This document shows, in pieces, positions 1 to 8,060 of a stretch of DNA of 64,000 nt. The stretch is from contig DATAUC010000067.1 in NCBI GenBank assembly GCA_036268485.1, forward strand, positions 55,842-119,841, written 5' to 3'. The position numbers and the translations under genes were made by a program. The number at the start of each line of letters is the position of its first letter. Positions within the stretch are counted from its first letter, which is position 1. Below the pieces are notes generated by a model. It was not told the origin of the DNA. It saw only the letters and a list, made by a program, of their open reading frames with translations, and did no database searches. Source of the DNA: Bog-473 sp036268485. GTDB lineage: Bacteria; Actinomycetota; Acidimicrobiia; Acidimicrobiales; RAAP-2.

Positions 1-2
1 CC

Positions 3-1049
3 TTTGGTCGACAGTGGCAGGCCAAGCTGGCAGCGGGCCGCTGGGTCGGCATTACCTGGCCCGAGGACGTCGGAGGACGAGGCCTCGGGGCCCTCGAAAA
101 TTACGTGGTGATTGAAGAGTTGGCCCGAGCCAGGGCGCCGGAGCTGGTGGGCCGGATCGGCATCAACCTGGTCGGACCGACACTCATGGCGCACGGCACA
201 GAGGCGCAGCGCCATCAGTTTCTCCCCTCCATCCTGTCGGCGGCAGAAATGTGGTGCCAGCTCTTCAGCGAACCCGACGCCGGGAGCGACCTGGCCTCGC
301 TCACCACCAAGGCGGTGCCGGTCGAGGGTGGGTACCGGGTGACTGGGCGCAAGGTATGGACCTCCTACGCGCAGTTCGCCAACTGGGGTCTCTGCCTGGC
401 CCGCTCCGACCCCAACGCTCCAAAACGCCAACAGGGGATCACCGCGCTGGTCATCGACATGCAGGCCGACGGCGTCGCCGTGCACCCCTTGGTGCAATCG
501 ACCGGGGAAGCCGAGTTCAATGAAGTCGAATTGACCGACGTCTTCGTACCCGACGCGCAACGGGTGGGGCCCGAAGGTGCCGGTTGGTCGGTAGCCGGAT
601 CGACCCTGGCGCACGAACGGGGCGTGAACCCCCGCCAGTTGGTCATCCACTCACAATTAATTGAGGAACTGCTTCGCCTGGCCGACGCCAATGGAAGCTT
701 CGACAACTGGCGGCTGCGCCAAAAGCTGGCCCAGGCCGCCACCGAAGTGCGCTTGTTCCAACTGCACAACTGGCGCTCCTTGACCCGCCTCTCCAAGGGC
801 GAGGCCCCGGGCCCTGAAGGGAGCGCGCTCAAGCTGTACTGGAGCGAGATGTCCAAGCGTCTCCATCAGACGGCCATGGACGTCCTCGGTCCTGATTCGC
901 CCTTGTGGCATGGAGCACCCGACAATCCCGCTGACGGCGCCTGGCAACGGTCATGGCTCTACTACCAGGCCTCATCGATCTTCGCGGGCACCAACGAGAT
1001 TCAACGGACACTGGTCGGCGAGCGCGTCCTCGGTCTGCCTCGGGACTGA
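3..1049 (+). CDS. Acyl-CoA dehydrogenase, 5' end outside window
   Basis: FAD-dependent acyl-CoA dehydrogenase, which introduces the alpha-beta double bond into an acyl-CoA. The reading frame is open from base 3, and the residues before the first Met (a WPEDVGG motif) already belong to the family, so the true start lies upstream of the window. Visible signatures are the flavin/substrate segment WCQLFSEPDAGSD and the C-terminal FAGTNEIQRTLVGERVLG segment. The visible 348 residues are most of a roughly 380-400-residue enzyme. It is followed 44 bp later by a crotonase and then a CoA transferase, so it probably starts a beta-oxidation-type operon. The acyl substrate cannot be read from sequence. 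Confidence 0.93.
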   Translation, partial: FGRQWQAKLAAGRWVGITWPEDVGGRGLGALENYVVIEELARARAPELVGRIGINLVGPTLMAHGTEAQRHQFLPSILSAAEMWCQLFSEPDAGSDLASLTTKAVPVEGGYRVTGRKVWTSYAQFANWGLCLARSDPNAPKRQQGITALVIDMQADGVAVHPLVQSTGEAEFNEVELTDVFVPDAQRVGPEGAGWSVAGSTLAHERGVNPRQLVIHSQLIEELLRLADANGSFDNWRLRQKLAQAATEVRLFQLHNWRSLTRLSKGEAPGPEGSALKLYWSEMSKRLHQTAMDVLGPDSPLWHGAPDNPADGAWQRSWLYYQASSIFAGTNEIQRTLVGERVLGLPRD

Positions 1050-1093
1050 CCGGGATCACCCTTGCCCCGTGGCAATGCGAGAGGATGAGCACC

Positions 1094-1939
1094 ATGGCTG
1101 ACAATTTCACGACGATCCGATACGAGCCCGACGGCGCCGTGGCCACCATCACGATGAACCGGCCCGAGATGGCCAACGCACAGGACAGCACGCTGATCAA
1201 CGAGCTCGATACCGCCTTCGACCGAGCTGACGCCGACGACGCGGTGCGCGTCGTGATCCTGGCCGGAGCCGGCAAGCACTTCTCATCCGGCCACGACCTC
1301 AAGGCCATTGTGGGCGACGGCCCCAAGGACGAATGGGTGCAGATGCGCGAGACCCCTGAGGGCAAGTTCCACCACGAAAAGACGATGTACTACGAGCGGT
1401 GCCTGCGCATTCATGACTTTCGCAAGCCGACCATCGCCGCCGTGCAGGGCAGCTGCGTGGCAGCGGGACTCATGTTGGCCACCATGTGCGATCTGATCGT
1501 GGCAGCCGACGACGCCGTCTTCTCCAACCCGGTGCTCCGCCTCTCCGGCGCCGGCGTCGAACTCCTGGTCGAACCGTGGGAGATCGGCATCCGCAAGGCC
1601 AAGGAATTTCTCCTCACTGGTGACACCATCGATGCCCAGGAGGCGTGGCGGCTCGGCCTGGTCAATCGGGTCGTTCCCCGGGACGAACTTACGTCACGCA
1701 CAAGAGAGATGGCGGACCGCATCGCCTTGGTGCCACCGATCACTGCTCAGACGGTCAAGGATTCCATCAATCACACGGCCGAGCTGATGGGGAAGAAGGA
1801 CGCTTTCAAGTACCACTTCATGGCCCACCATTGGGTCCACAACACCTCGACCGCGCTCAACGCGTTGGCCGCCCGCCAGGAGAAAGGCTCCATGAAGGAA
1901 GTCTTCGCTGAGCGCGACAAGGGGGATGTCACCACGTGA
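1094..1939 (+). CDS. Enoyl-CoA hydratase/isomerase family protein
   Basis: Crotonase-fold protein of 281 residues. The first oxyanion-hole segment HFSSGHDL is at residues 62-69 and the second, GSCVAAGLMLA, at 119-129. The family's first catalytic Glu, usually in GGGxELA, is replaced by Met here, so simple hydratase activity is doubtful. An isomerase, hydrolase or ring-cleaving crotonase is possible. ATG 1094 is preferred because GAGAGG ends 9 nt before it. ATG 1085 in the same frame directly abuts that site, and longer versions lack family similarity. Its stop overlaps the GTG start of the next gene by 4 bp, indicating translational coupling. Confidence 0.88.
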   Translation: MADNFTTIRYEPDGAVATITMNRPEMANAQDSTLINELDTAFDRADADDAVRVVILAGAGKHFSSGHDLKAIVGDGPKDEWVQMRETPEGKFHHEKTMYYERCLRIHDFRKPTIAAVQGSCVAAGLMLATMCDLIVAADDAVFSNPVLRLSGAGVELLVEPWEIGIRKAKEFLLTGDTIDAQEAWRLGLVNRVVPRDELTSRTREMADRIALVPPITAQTVKDSINHTAELMGKKDAFKYHFMAHHWVHNTSTALNALAARQEKGSMKEVFAERDKGDVTT

Positions 1940-3150
1940 GCGGTCCACTGTCGGGGATCCGCGTCATCGATGTTGGAACCCGCATTTCAGCCCCTTTCTG
2001 TGCCGGCCTGCTCGGCGAGTTGGGCGCCGACGTCATAAAGGTTGAGCTACCGGGCCAGGGTGACTTCATGCGGTCGATGGGGCCGTTCGTCCCGGTCGAG
2101 GGCGAAGCCGACTATTCGCTCTCGTGGTCGGTGGAAGGCCGTGGTCGACGCGGTGTGACCTGTGATCTGCGTCACCCCGAAGGCAAGGAACTCTTCAAAC
2201 GGCTGACCGCCAAGGCCGACGTGGTCTGCGAGAACTTCCGGCCCGGCACCATGGAGAAGTGGGGACTCGGTCCGGACGATCTGGCCTCCGACCTCGTCTA
2301 CGTGCGTATCAGCGTGTTCGGCCAGACGGGACCGTACGCACCCCGGCCCGGCCTCGACCGCCTGGGCATCGCGTTCGGCGGACTCCTGCATCTGACCGGG
2401 GATCCGGATCGACCTCCGGTCCGGCCCGGCGTGACCGTCTCGGACTACCTGACCGGGGTCTTCGCCGCCTTCGCCGCCGTCTCTGCGCTCTACGGGCGAG
2501 ATAAGGGGACGGCAGCAGGAGCCGAACGGCAAGGTGAGATCATCGATGCCCCCCTCTACGGCGCCATCCTGCGCATTCTGGAATGGACGCTGGCCGGCTA
2601 CGACCGTCTGGGCATCATCCGTCAACGCGAGGGCAACCGGCTGTCGCACTCGGCGCCACTGGACAACTACCCCACGGCCGATGGCTTCTTCGTCTGCATC
2701 GTGGCCGGTTCCGATGCCAACTTCACACGGCTCTGTGGTGCCATGGGCCAGCCCGAGCTGGCCACGGACCCCCGATTCGCCACATTGGCCGAACGGGCAG
2801 CGCGCGGTGACGAGATCAACGGCTTGGTCGCCCAATGGACGTCAACCCTGACGGCCGATGCCATCACCGAGCGGTGCGTGGAACACGACGTCCCGATCGG
2901 CACGGCCTACAGCGCGGCCGACATCTTCAATGATCCCCATATGACGGCCCGCGGCGATCTCGTCGGCGTGGAGGATCCGGTGATCGGCACCGTGCGCCAG
3001 CAGGCTCCCTTTCCCCGTCTCTCCCGTCAGCCCACGCCGGTGCCCACCGGGGCGCCGAGACTGGGCGAGCACAATGAAGAGGTGTGGTGTGACCTGGTCG
3101 GCTTGAGCAAGGACGAGTTGGCGGACCTCGTGGGCCGCCAGGTCATTTAG
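1936..3150 (+). CDS. CaiB/BaiF family class III CoA transferase
   Basis: Class III CoA transferase of 404 residues, the usual length. These enzymes move CoA between carboxylic acids through an aspartyl-CoA intermediate, and the family Asp is likely D170 in the VSDYLTG segment. The N-terminal block (LSGIRVIDVGTR... GELGADVIKVE) and the ENFRPGTMEKWGLG motif are typical. The GTG start overlaps the preceding crotonase stop in a GTGA arrangement. Placement after a dehydrogenase and a crotonase suggests that it activates the substrate of that pathway. The acyl group is not deducible. Its stop codon overlaps that of the convergent secreted-protein gene. Confidence 0.92.
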   Translation: MSGPLSGIRVIDVGTRISAPFCAGLLGELGADVIKVELPGQGDFMRSMGPFVPVEGEADYSLSWSVEGRGRRGVTCDLRHPEGKELFKRLTAKADVVCENFRPGTMEKWGLGPDDLASDLVYVRISVFGQTGPYAPRPGLDRLGIAFGGLLHLTGDPDRPPVRPGVTVSDYLTGVFAAFAAVSALYGRDKGTAAGAERQGEIIDAPLYGAILRILEWTLAGYDRLGIIRQREGNRLSHSAPLDNYPTADGFFVCIVAGSDANFTRLCGAMGQPELATDPRFATLAERAARGDEINGLVAQWTSTLTADAITERCVEHDVPIGTAYSAADIFNDPHMTARGDLVGVEDPVIGTVRQQAPFPRLSRQPTPVPTGAPRLGEHNEEVWCDLVGLSKDELADLVGRQVI

Positions 3151-4625
3151 CCGAGCAGGCGACCCAGGAAGCTGGCGCCCCCGAAGGTGAAGACGCCACC
3201 GTCGCCGGCCACCAGCCAGTAACCACCGTTGACCGCATCGAGCACCAGGCCGACAACCGCGGACACCAACGACTGGCCACCCAACGATCCGTTGAAGGCA
3301 GCATGACCGAAGGTGAAGACACCGCCGTCGGAGGCGTCAAACAGGTATCCCTGACCATTGGGCATAGCCGCCATCCCGACGATGGGCTTGACCAGCCGGA
3401 GGGCGCCGGTGCTCCCGAAGAAGGGCGCACCGAAACTGAAGATGCCGCCGTCGGATGCCACCAGCCAGTAACCGTTGGTGGCATCGTCCAGTGCCATGCC
3501 GACGATCGGCTGATTGAGGGCCTTGCCACCCATGCTGCCCAGGAACCGAGCGTCACCGAAACTGAAGATGCCGCCGTCGGAGGCCACCATCCAATAGCCC
3601 CGGCCATCCGTGGTCGACGTCATTCCGACAATCGGCTTCACCAGGCGCAGGGCGCCGGTGCTGCCGAAAAATTGAGCGTCACCGAAACTGAAGATGCCGC
3701 CGTCGGAAGCCACCAGCCAGTAACCCTTCCCATCCGGCGTAGCCGCGATGCCGACGATCGGCCTGTTCAACTGGCCCGAAAGTGATCCGTAGTTGACTGC
3801 CTTCCCGAAGGCGGCCACGACACCATTCGACTCGGCCTCCCAATAGCCCTGGCCACTCGACTGCGTCGCCATGCCGATCACATGCGGCGACGCGATCGAT
3901 CCCAACACCTGACTCCACGACATGGTCCCGTCCGTCGGGGCGGCACCACACGTGCTCATCAAGACCGCCGCCATGGATCCGCCCGAGTACCCCGTGGGCG
4001 CCCAGGCGGTGCCCATCACCAACGTGGCGGCGTGCGATCCACACGAACTGAACTGATGCAGGATGATGTCGCGGTGACCCCAACACTCGTCCAGTGAGAG
4101 GAGGCCGCAGGCGGCGTTCGAGGTTGAACCCAACAACCCGCCGTAGCCATCGTCGTACATCCAGTAGTAGTCGGCCTCAAAGACGGAGCTGAGTCCGCCG
4201 GCCCAGATGGCTCCGCCCCATGCCACCGCTCCCCCGCCGGTCAGCGAAGGAGGGAATGACGGGTCGGTGCCGATGTTGGCCCCGCCCTGCGCGTAGGAGT
4301 TGAGCTGCGAGGTGAGGTAGGTGATGGGCTGCAATCCACGATCGATCCGCTCTTCGTTCACCAGGATGAAGATCTGCTCGGGTATGGGCAGGGCGGACAC
4401 CGTTGCTTCGGACACCGACATGGGTCCGACACCTTCGGCGGCGCGGGCTGAGTTGATAGACGCCAGGTAATCGCTACTGCTGGGCGCAATATTGCTCGGT
4501 GGATCTGAAGGAGGAAGGATCCCGGCGCCCCCGGCCGCCAACGACCAACTTGTGGTCGCCACCACACTGGTCACGATGGCACACAATGTCCATGCTGCCT
4601 TCCGTCCGCCGCCTCGGCAAAACAT
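3147..4625 (-). CDS. Secreted CAP-domain protein with C-terminal GYWLVASDGG repeats
   Basis: Predicted exported protein of 492 residues. A basic N-terminus and hydrophobic segment (about residues 8-32) look like a signal peptide. Residues about 70-210 resemble a CAP/SCP domain: ILVNEERIDRGLQP near the start and WGHRDIIL further on. From about residue 258 there are six repeats of roughly 42 residues built on GYWLVASDGGIFSFGDA...GS...PIVGM, likely a beta-propeller-like surface module. AAGGAG at 4633-4638 lies 7 nt before the ATG, supporting this start. Several blades share nearly identical DNA, a sign of recent internal duplication. CAP proteins are extracellular and varied in function, so the role here is unknown. 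Confidence 0.8.
   Translation of the reverse strand: MFCRGGGRKAAWTLCAIVTSVVATTSWSLAAGGAGILPPSDPPSNIAPSSSDYLASINSARAAEGVGPMSVSEATVSALPIPEQIFILVNEERIDRGLQPITYLTSQLNSYAQGGANIGTDPSFPPSLTGGGAVAWGGAIWAGGLSSVFEADYYWMYDDGYGGLLGSTSNAACGLLSLDECWGHRDIILHQFSSCGSHAATLVMGTAWAPTGYSGGSMAAVLMSTCGAAPTDGTMSWSQVLGSIASPHVIGMATQSSGQGYWEAESNGVVAAFGKAVNYGSLSGQLNRPIVGIAATPDGKGYWLVASDGGIFSFGDAQFFGSTGALRLVKPIVGMTSTTDGRGYWMVASDGGIFSFGDARFLGSMGGKALNQPIVGMALDDATNGYWLVASDGGIFSFGAPFFGSTGALRLVKPIVGMAAMPNGQGYLFDASDGGVFTFGHAAFNGSLGGQSLVSAVVGLVLDAVNGGYWLVAGDGGVFTFGGASFLGRLLG
3150..3848 (-). repeat. Six in-frame repeats of about 126 bp inside the secreted protein gene
   Basis: The repeats encode the GYW-x-VASDGG-I/V-F-S/T-FG blades. 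Blades 2 and 4 are nearly identical from SDGGIFSFG through FGSTGALRLVKPIVGM. The DNA around 3436-3470, 3559-3595 and 3680-3720 carries the same block for GIFSFG and SDGG. The last blade is cut short at the C-terminus. Such near-identity makes the gene prone to blade gain or loss and to misassembly. Confidence 0.8.
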
Positions 4626-4782
4626 CCCCGCACTCCTTTATCCGTTCCTTGTGAGCTCAGGATATGGAGTTAAGAGCCAAATTCCAGGGGAAAAACGCTC
4701 AAATCCGACGTACAACCATTCTGCAACTCAGGCGCAAGCGACCTGCGACGTCACCCACAGAATTCGGCCCTTTTTCACAGAG
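4626..4782 (-). promoter_or_regulatory. Upstream region of the CAP/repeat gene
   Basis: This 157-bp stretch, more AT-rich than its surroundings, separates two minus-strand genes. It contains the ribosome binding site AAGGAG (4633-4638) and, on the minus strand, TATCCT (plus-strand 4659-4664) as a possible -10. I could not find a convincing -35, operator or terminator. Confidence 0.35.
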
Positions 4783-6282
4783 TCAAGGCAGAGCGATCAA
4801 CCGCTCCAGAGCGCGCCGATCAACCTTTTCTCCCGCCGTCAGCGGTAGAGCAGTCAGCACAACGACCGCGTCGGGGAGCTTGTAGCGAGCGAGCCGATCC
4901 GCCGCAAACTCGCGGAGGTCCGACAATTCGGGCGCCTGTTCGGCGTCACGAGGGACGATGACGGCAACACCGACTTCGCCCATCACCGGATCCGGCCGAC
5001 TGATGATCGCCACGGCCGCGACGGCTGGGTGGTCGGCCAGCACGCTTTCGACTTCCATCGGATGCACGTTGTAACCGCCGCGGACATAGCGCTCACGGCT
5101 TCGCCCGGCCAGCCGGAGACGGCCCTTCTCGTCAATCCAACCGAGATCGCCCGTGCGCACGCTGCCGTCCTCGGTGAAGACGTCGGCATTGGCGCTGCTG
5201 TTACGCCAGTACCCCTCCATGACGGCCGGTGAACCCAGGCACACCTCTCCGATTTCGCCGTCGAGAACCGGCGATCCATCGGCGGCCAGAATGCTCAGCC
5301 GCACGCCTGGTTGAGGTCGGCCGACACTCACTTCGGCATCCTCATCCGGATCGGTGAAGGCGGTGCCACAGCCGATACCGGCTTCGGTGCAGGAGTAGCG
5401 CACCGCCAGCGGTGCCGGTATCCGTTCCCTGGCCTCTCGGATCAATGAAGGTGTAGCGGGCCCGCCCCCCATGACCACCGCCTTCACAGACGACAGATCA
5501 GTGCTATCGAAGGTTGGGTCGCGCAGCATCAATGCGATCTGAGTCGGTACACCACCGAGCGCGGCGACCTTCAATTCGGCCACCATGCGCAGCGCTTGCG
5601 ACGCCTTCCACGGATTCCGGGAGATGTGCTGCGTGTTGCCCTTCTTCAAATTGCCGGCCAGCTTGGTGGTGGGGCCCAAATGGGCCAATGCGGAACCGGC
5701 CATCGAGTGGCCGCCGCCGCCCCATGCATCGCCTACGTCGCACTGGGTAATGAAGGCAATCTGACGTCCGCAGAACACCGCGCCCTTGGGCGTCCCCGTA
5801 GTTCCCGAGGTGAAGACAATGGCAATCGGACGGTCCGCATCACTCGACAGCACGGGTGGGGCCTGGCCTCCACGACGCAGTCCGATCAACACATCGTTGG
5901 TAGAGGCGGCCGGGGCGATCACCACGATCGTGTCCTCGTCAACGACATCGGCGGGAGCGAGTTCGGCCGTAGCCACGACCAGCGTCGGGTTGGCGGCGCG
6001 CAGCACAGCCGCCCGTTCGGCCTGTACGAGCTTGGGGTTGACCGCCGCCGTAATGGCGCCCAGCTTGGCTGCCGCCAGGTAGACGACGAAATGTTCAGGT
6101 ATGGCGGGTAGGACGAGGGCCACCACGTCCCCTTCCCCCACCCCGCGCTCGGCCAATCCGACCGCGCACTCATCGGCCATCCCGTTGAACTGCTCGTAGG
6201 TAATCGTCAAACCCTCGTCAGTGACGAACGCCACACGATCACCGAAGCGGTCGGCCGCTTCGCTTGCAATTTCAGCCAGCAT
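4783..6282 (-). CDS. AMP-dependent acyl-CoA synthetase (FadD-type)
   Basis: Adenylate-forming enzyme of 499 residues that activates a carboxylic acid to its CoA thioester with ATP. The P-loop-like signature IVFTSGTTGTPKGA sits near residue 155-168. The acyl-binding YSCTEAG and the hinge TGDLGWIDEKGRLRLAGR follow. The C-terminal part (LPLTAGEKVDRRALE) has the usual lysine context, slightly altered from PxTxxGKxxR. It lies downstream of an acyl-CoA dehydrogenase on the same strand (63-bp gap) and could supply its substrate. Neither the ATG start nor the specificity can be checked further from sequence. Confidence 0.9.
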   Translation of the reverse strand: MLAEIASEAADRFGDRVAFVTDEGLTITYEQFNGMADECAVGLAERGVGEGDVVALVLPAIPEHFVVYLAAAKLGAITAAVNPKLVQAERAAVLRAANPTLVVATAELAPADVVDEDTIVVIAPAASTNDVLIGLRRGGQAPPVLSSDADRPIAIVFTSGTTGTPKGAVFCGRQIAFITQCDVGDAWGGGGHSMAGSALAHLGPTTKLAGNLKKGNTQHISRNPWKASQALRMVAELKVAALGGVPTQIALMLRDPTFDSTDLSSVKAVVMGGGPATPSLIREARERIPAPLAVRYSCTEAGIGCGTAFTDPDEDAEVSVGRPQPGVRLSILAADGSPVLDGEIGEVCLGSPAVMEGYWRNSSANADVFTEDGSVRTGDLGWIDEKGRLRLAGRSRERYVRGGYNVHPMEVESVLADHPAVAAVAIISRPDPVMGEVGVAVIVPRDAEQAPELSDLREFAADRLARYKLPDAVVVLTALPLTAGEKVDRRALERLIALP

Positions 6283-6345
6283 GGAGCGAAGGCGCCCGAT
6301 CAGTCCGAGAGCCCGTGGGGCAGGACGGAAGTTGTCACGGTCGGC

Positions 6346-7602
6346 TCAGCCTCTAGGGAGGCCGAGCACGCGCTCGGCCACGATGTTGCGTTGGATCTCT
6401 GATGTCCCTCCGGCGATGGTGCCGGCGAATGAACGCAGGTACTGCACGGCCCAGCTCCCGTCATAGAACGAACTGACTCCGGCTGCTTCCAACGGGTCGG
6501 GCTCGAAGTGCGCCAGATCCCACTCGGTCAGCCGGTTGGGGCCCGGTCCGTCCACGTCGAGCCCGTCGAGGCCGAGCACCTCGAAGGCCAACAAGCAGGC
6601 GCGCCGCTCCGCCTCGCTGGAGAACATCTTCAACAGCATGTGCTCGGGGGGCATCTCGCCCCGGGTGGCCTTGGCGAATCCTCGATAGCCGAGGCACTTC
6701 ATGGCCTGGGTGTCGATGGCCAGTTCGGCAATCGCTTCCGCCAGGCGCGGATCGTCGCCCAGTCGGCCGCCCTTGCCGTCCTCGCGTTCTGAGAGGCGGA
6801 TCAGCGCCTTGACCGTGCGTTCCATCTTGGACACGTTCATGATCCAGAGCATGCCTCGCTCGTGACGCAACGAGCCCTGGCTCACGGCCCAGCCGCCGTT
6901 GAGCTGGCCGAGGAGGTTTTCCGCCGGCACTTCCACGTCAGTGAAGAACACCTCGTTGAAGTCGGCCTGCGCGGGATCGGTCAGTTCAGGCAACGGGCGG
7001 CACACGATGCCGGGAGTCCTCATGTCGATGATGAGGACGCTGATGCCCCGGTGCTTGGGCGCGTCGGGATCAGTCCGCACGTAACACATGCACAAGTCAG
7101 ACTCGTGAGCGCCCGACGTCCACACCTTCTGGCCGTTGACCACGAAATGGTCGTCCCGCAATTCGGCCTTGGTCGTCAACGAAGCCAGGTCGCTCCCGGC
7201 GTTGGGCTCGCTCATGCCGACACACCAAGACACCTCACCCTTCAGGGTGGGAATGACGAACTGCTCCTTTTGCTCCTCGGTGCCGAACTCCACGATGGAG
7301 GCGGCACAGATCGACAGACCCTGCGGGTTGAGCGAACGGGGCACCATGCGCTCGGTCAACACTTCGAAATAGGCCATCTGCTCCTGGGGGGTGGCGTTGC
7401 GCCCTCCCAACTCCGGCGGCCAACCGGGCACCAGGTAACCGTCCTCGTACATCGCCCGCTGAAAGTCGCGGGCCCACTGAGGCAAGTGCGACGACGACGT
7501 CTTGTGGTCGAGCATCACTTCGGGACTGGGCTGGTGTTCGTCCAGCCAGGTTTCGAGTTCCGTGCGGAACGCGGCGAGAGCGTCGTCAGGGGCCAAGCGC
7601 AT
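6346..7602 (-). CDS. Acyl-CoA dehydrogenase
   Basis: Complete acyl-CoA dehydrogenase of 418 residues. Signatures are CVGMSEPNAGSDLASL, VNGQKVWTSGAHESD and the C-terminal IAGGTSEIQRNIVAERVLG segment. The reading frame extends two codons upstream to a TTG at 7608, but the ATG at 7602 is more likely. No Shine-Dalgarno is present, and a -10-like CATAGT lies 5 nt before the ATG, so the message may be leaderless. A TGAC-N6-GTCA palindrome (7612-7625) sits immediately upstream and overlaps the stop codon of the preceding gene, so this dehydrogenase probably has its own regulated promoter. Substrate unknown. Confidence 0.92.
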   Translation of the reverse strand: MRLAPDDALAAFRTELETWLDEHQPSPEVMLDHKTSSSHLPQWARDFQRAMYEDGYLVPGWPPELGGRNATPQEQMAYFEVLTERMVPRSLNPQGLSICAASIVEFGTEEQKEQFVIPTLKGEVSWCVGMSEPNAGSDLASLTTKAELRDDHFVVNGQKVWTSGAHESDLCMCYVRTDPDAPKHRGISVLIIDMRTPGIVCRPLPELTDPAQADFNEVFFTDVEVPAENLLGQLNGGWAVSQGSLRHERGMLWIMNVSKMERTVKALIRLSEREDGKGGRLGDDPRLAEAIAELAIDTQAMKCLGYRGFAKATRGEMPPEHMLLKMFSSEAERRACLLAFEVLGLDGLDVDGPGPNRLTEWDLAHFEPDPLEAAGVSSFYDGSWAVQYLRSFAGTIAGGTSEIQRNIVAERVLGLPRG

Positions 7603-7611
7603 GGCCAACTA

Positions 7612-7625
7612 TGACACGGGCGTCA
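7612..7625. promoter_or_regulatory. TGAC-N6-GTCA operator copy 1
   Basis: TGACACGGGCGTCA, one of eight related palindromes in this window. It lies 10 bp upstream of the ATG of the acyl-CoA dehydrogenase at 6346-7602 and overlaps the stop codon of the gene at 7623-8030. Binding here would block a promoter placed tightly against the start codon. A TetR-family repressor is the likely binder (inference). Confidence 0.6.
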
Positions 7626-8030
7626 GTCCGGGAGCGAGTCTCCGTCGTCGGCCTCGTCCTCGGTCGCCGACCCCTGCTTGAAGCCCTTCCGAGCAGCTGG
7701 GAGGGCCTGTATGGCCAACACGATGCCGAATGCGGGCTCGGTCAGAAGGATCGATCCGGCGATCTCGTCCCATGTCGCACCCACCTCGGCCGCCAAGCGA
7801 GCATGGCGCTGCACCCCACCGAGCTGTCGGGCAATCACCGTGCACACCATGCGGATCAGTTCGTGGGTCTTGCGATCCGGGGCCCGCAGCGAGTCGATGG
7901 AGGCCATCCACGCGTTCTGCGCCTGGAGCACGCCCGGAGCCCACTCGTGCAGGAACTTCTCCGAGGGGAACGGCCAGACGTCCTCATTGATGTTGATGTC
8001 AGCGTCGTGGTCTTCCGGCGGCGGGCTCAT
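7623..8030 (-). CDS. Carboxymuconolactone decarboxylase-like (AhpD-fold) protein
   Basis: Protein of 135 residues with one CMD/AhpD-fold helical domain (about residues 45-110; RKTHELIRMVCTVIARQ followed by RHARLAAEVGATWDEIAG). The redox CxxC of AhpD is absent: only one Cys is present in the core, with a HARLA helix after it. A peroxidase role is therefore unlikely, and the protein belongs with the many CMD-like proteins of unknown role found beside acyl-CoA genes. AAGGTGA lies 7 nt before the ATG. It is flanked by dehydrogenases on the same strand. Confidence 0.75.
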   Translation of the reverse strand: MSPPPEDHDADININEDVWPFPSEKFLHEWAPGVLQAQNAWMASIDSLRAPDRKTHELIRMVCTVIARQLGGVQRHARLAAEVGATWDEIAGSILLTEPAFGIVLAIQALPAARKGFKQGSATEDEADDGDSLPD

Positions 8031-8060
8031 CGAGTGGTCACCTTACCGGTGCCGACAGGC

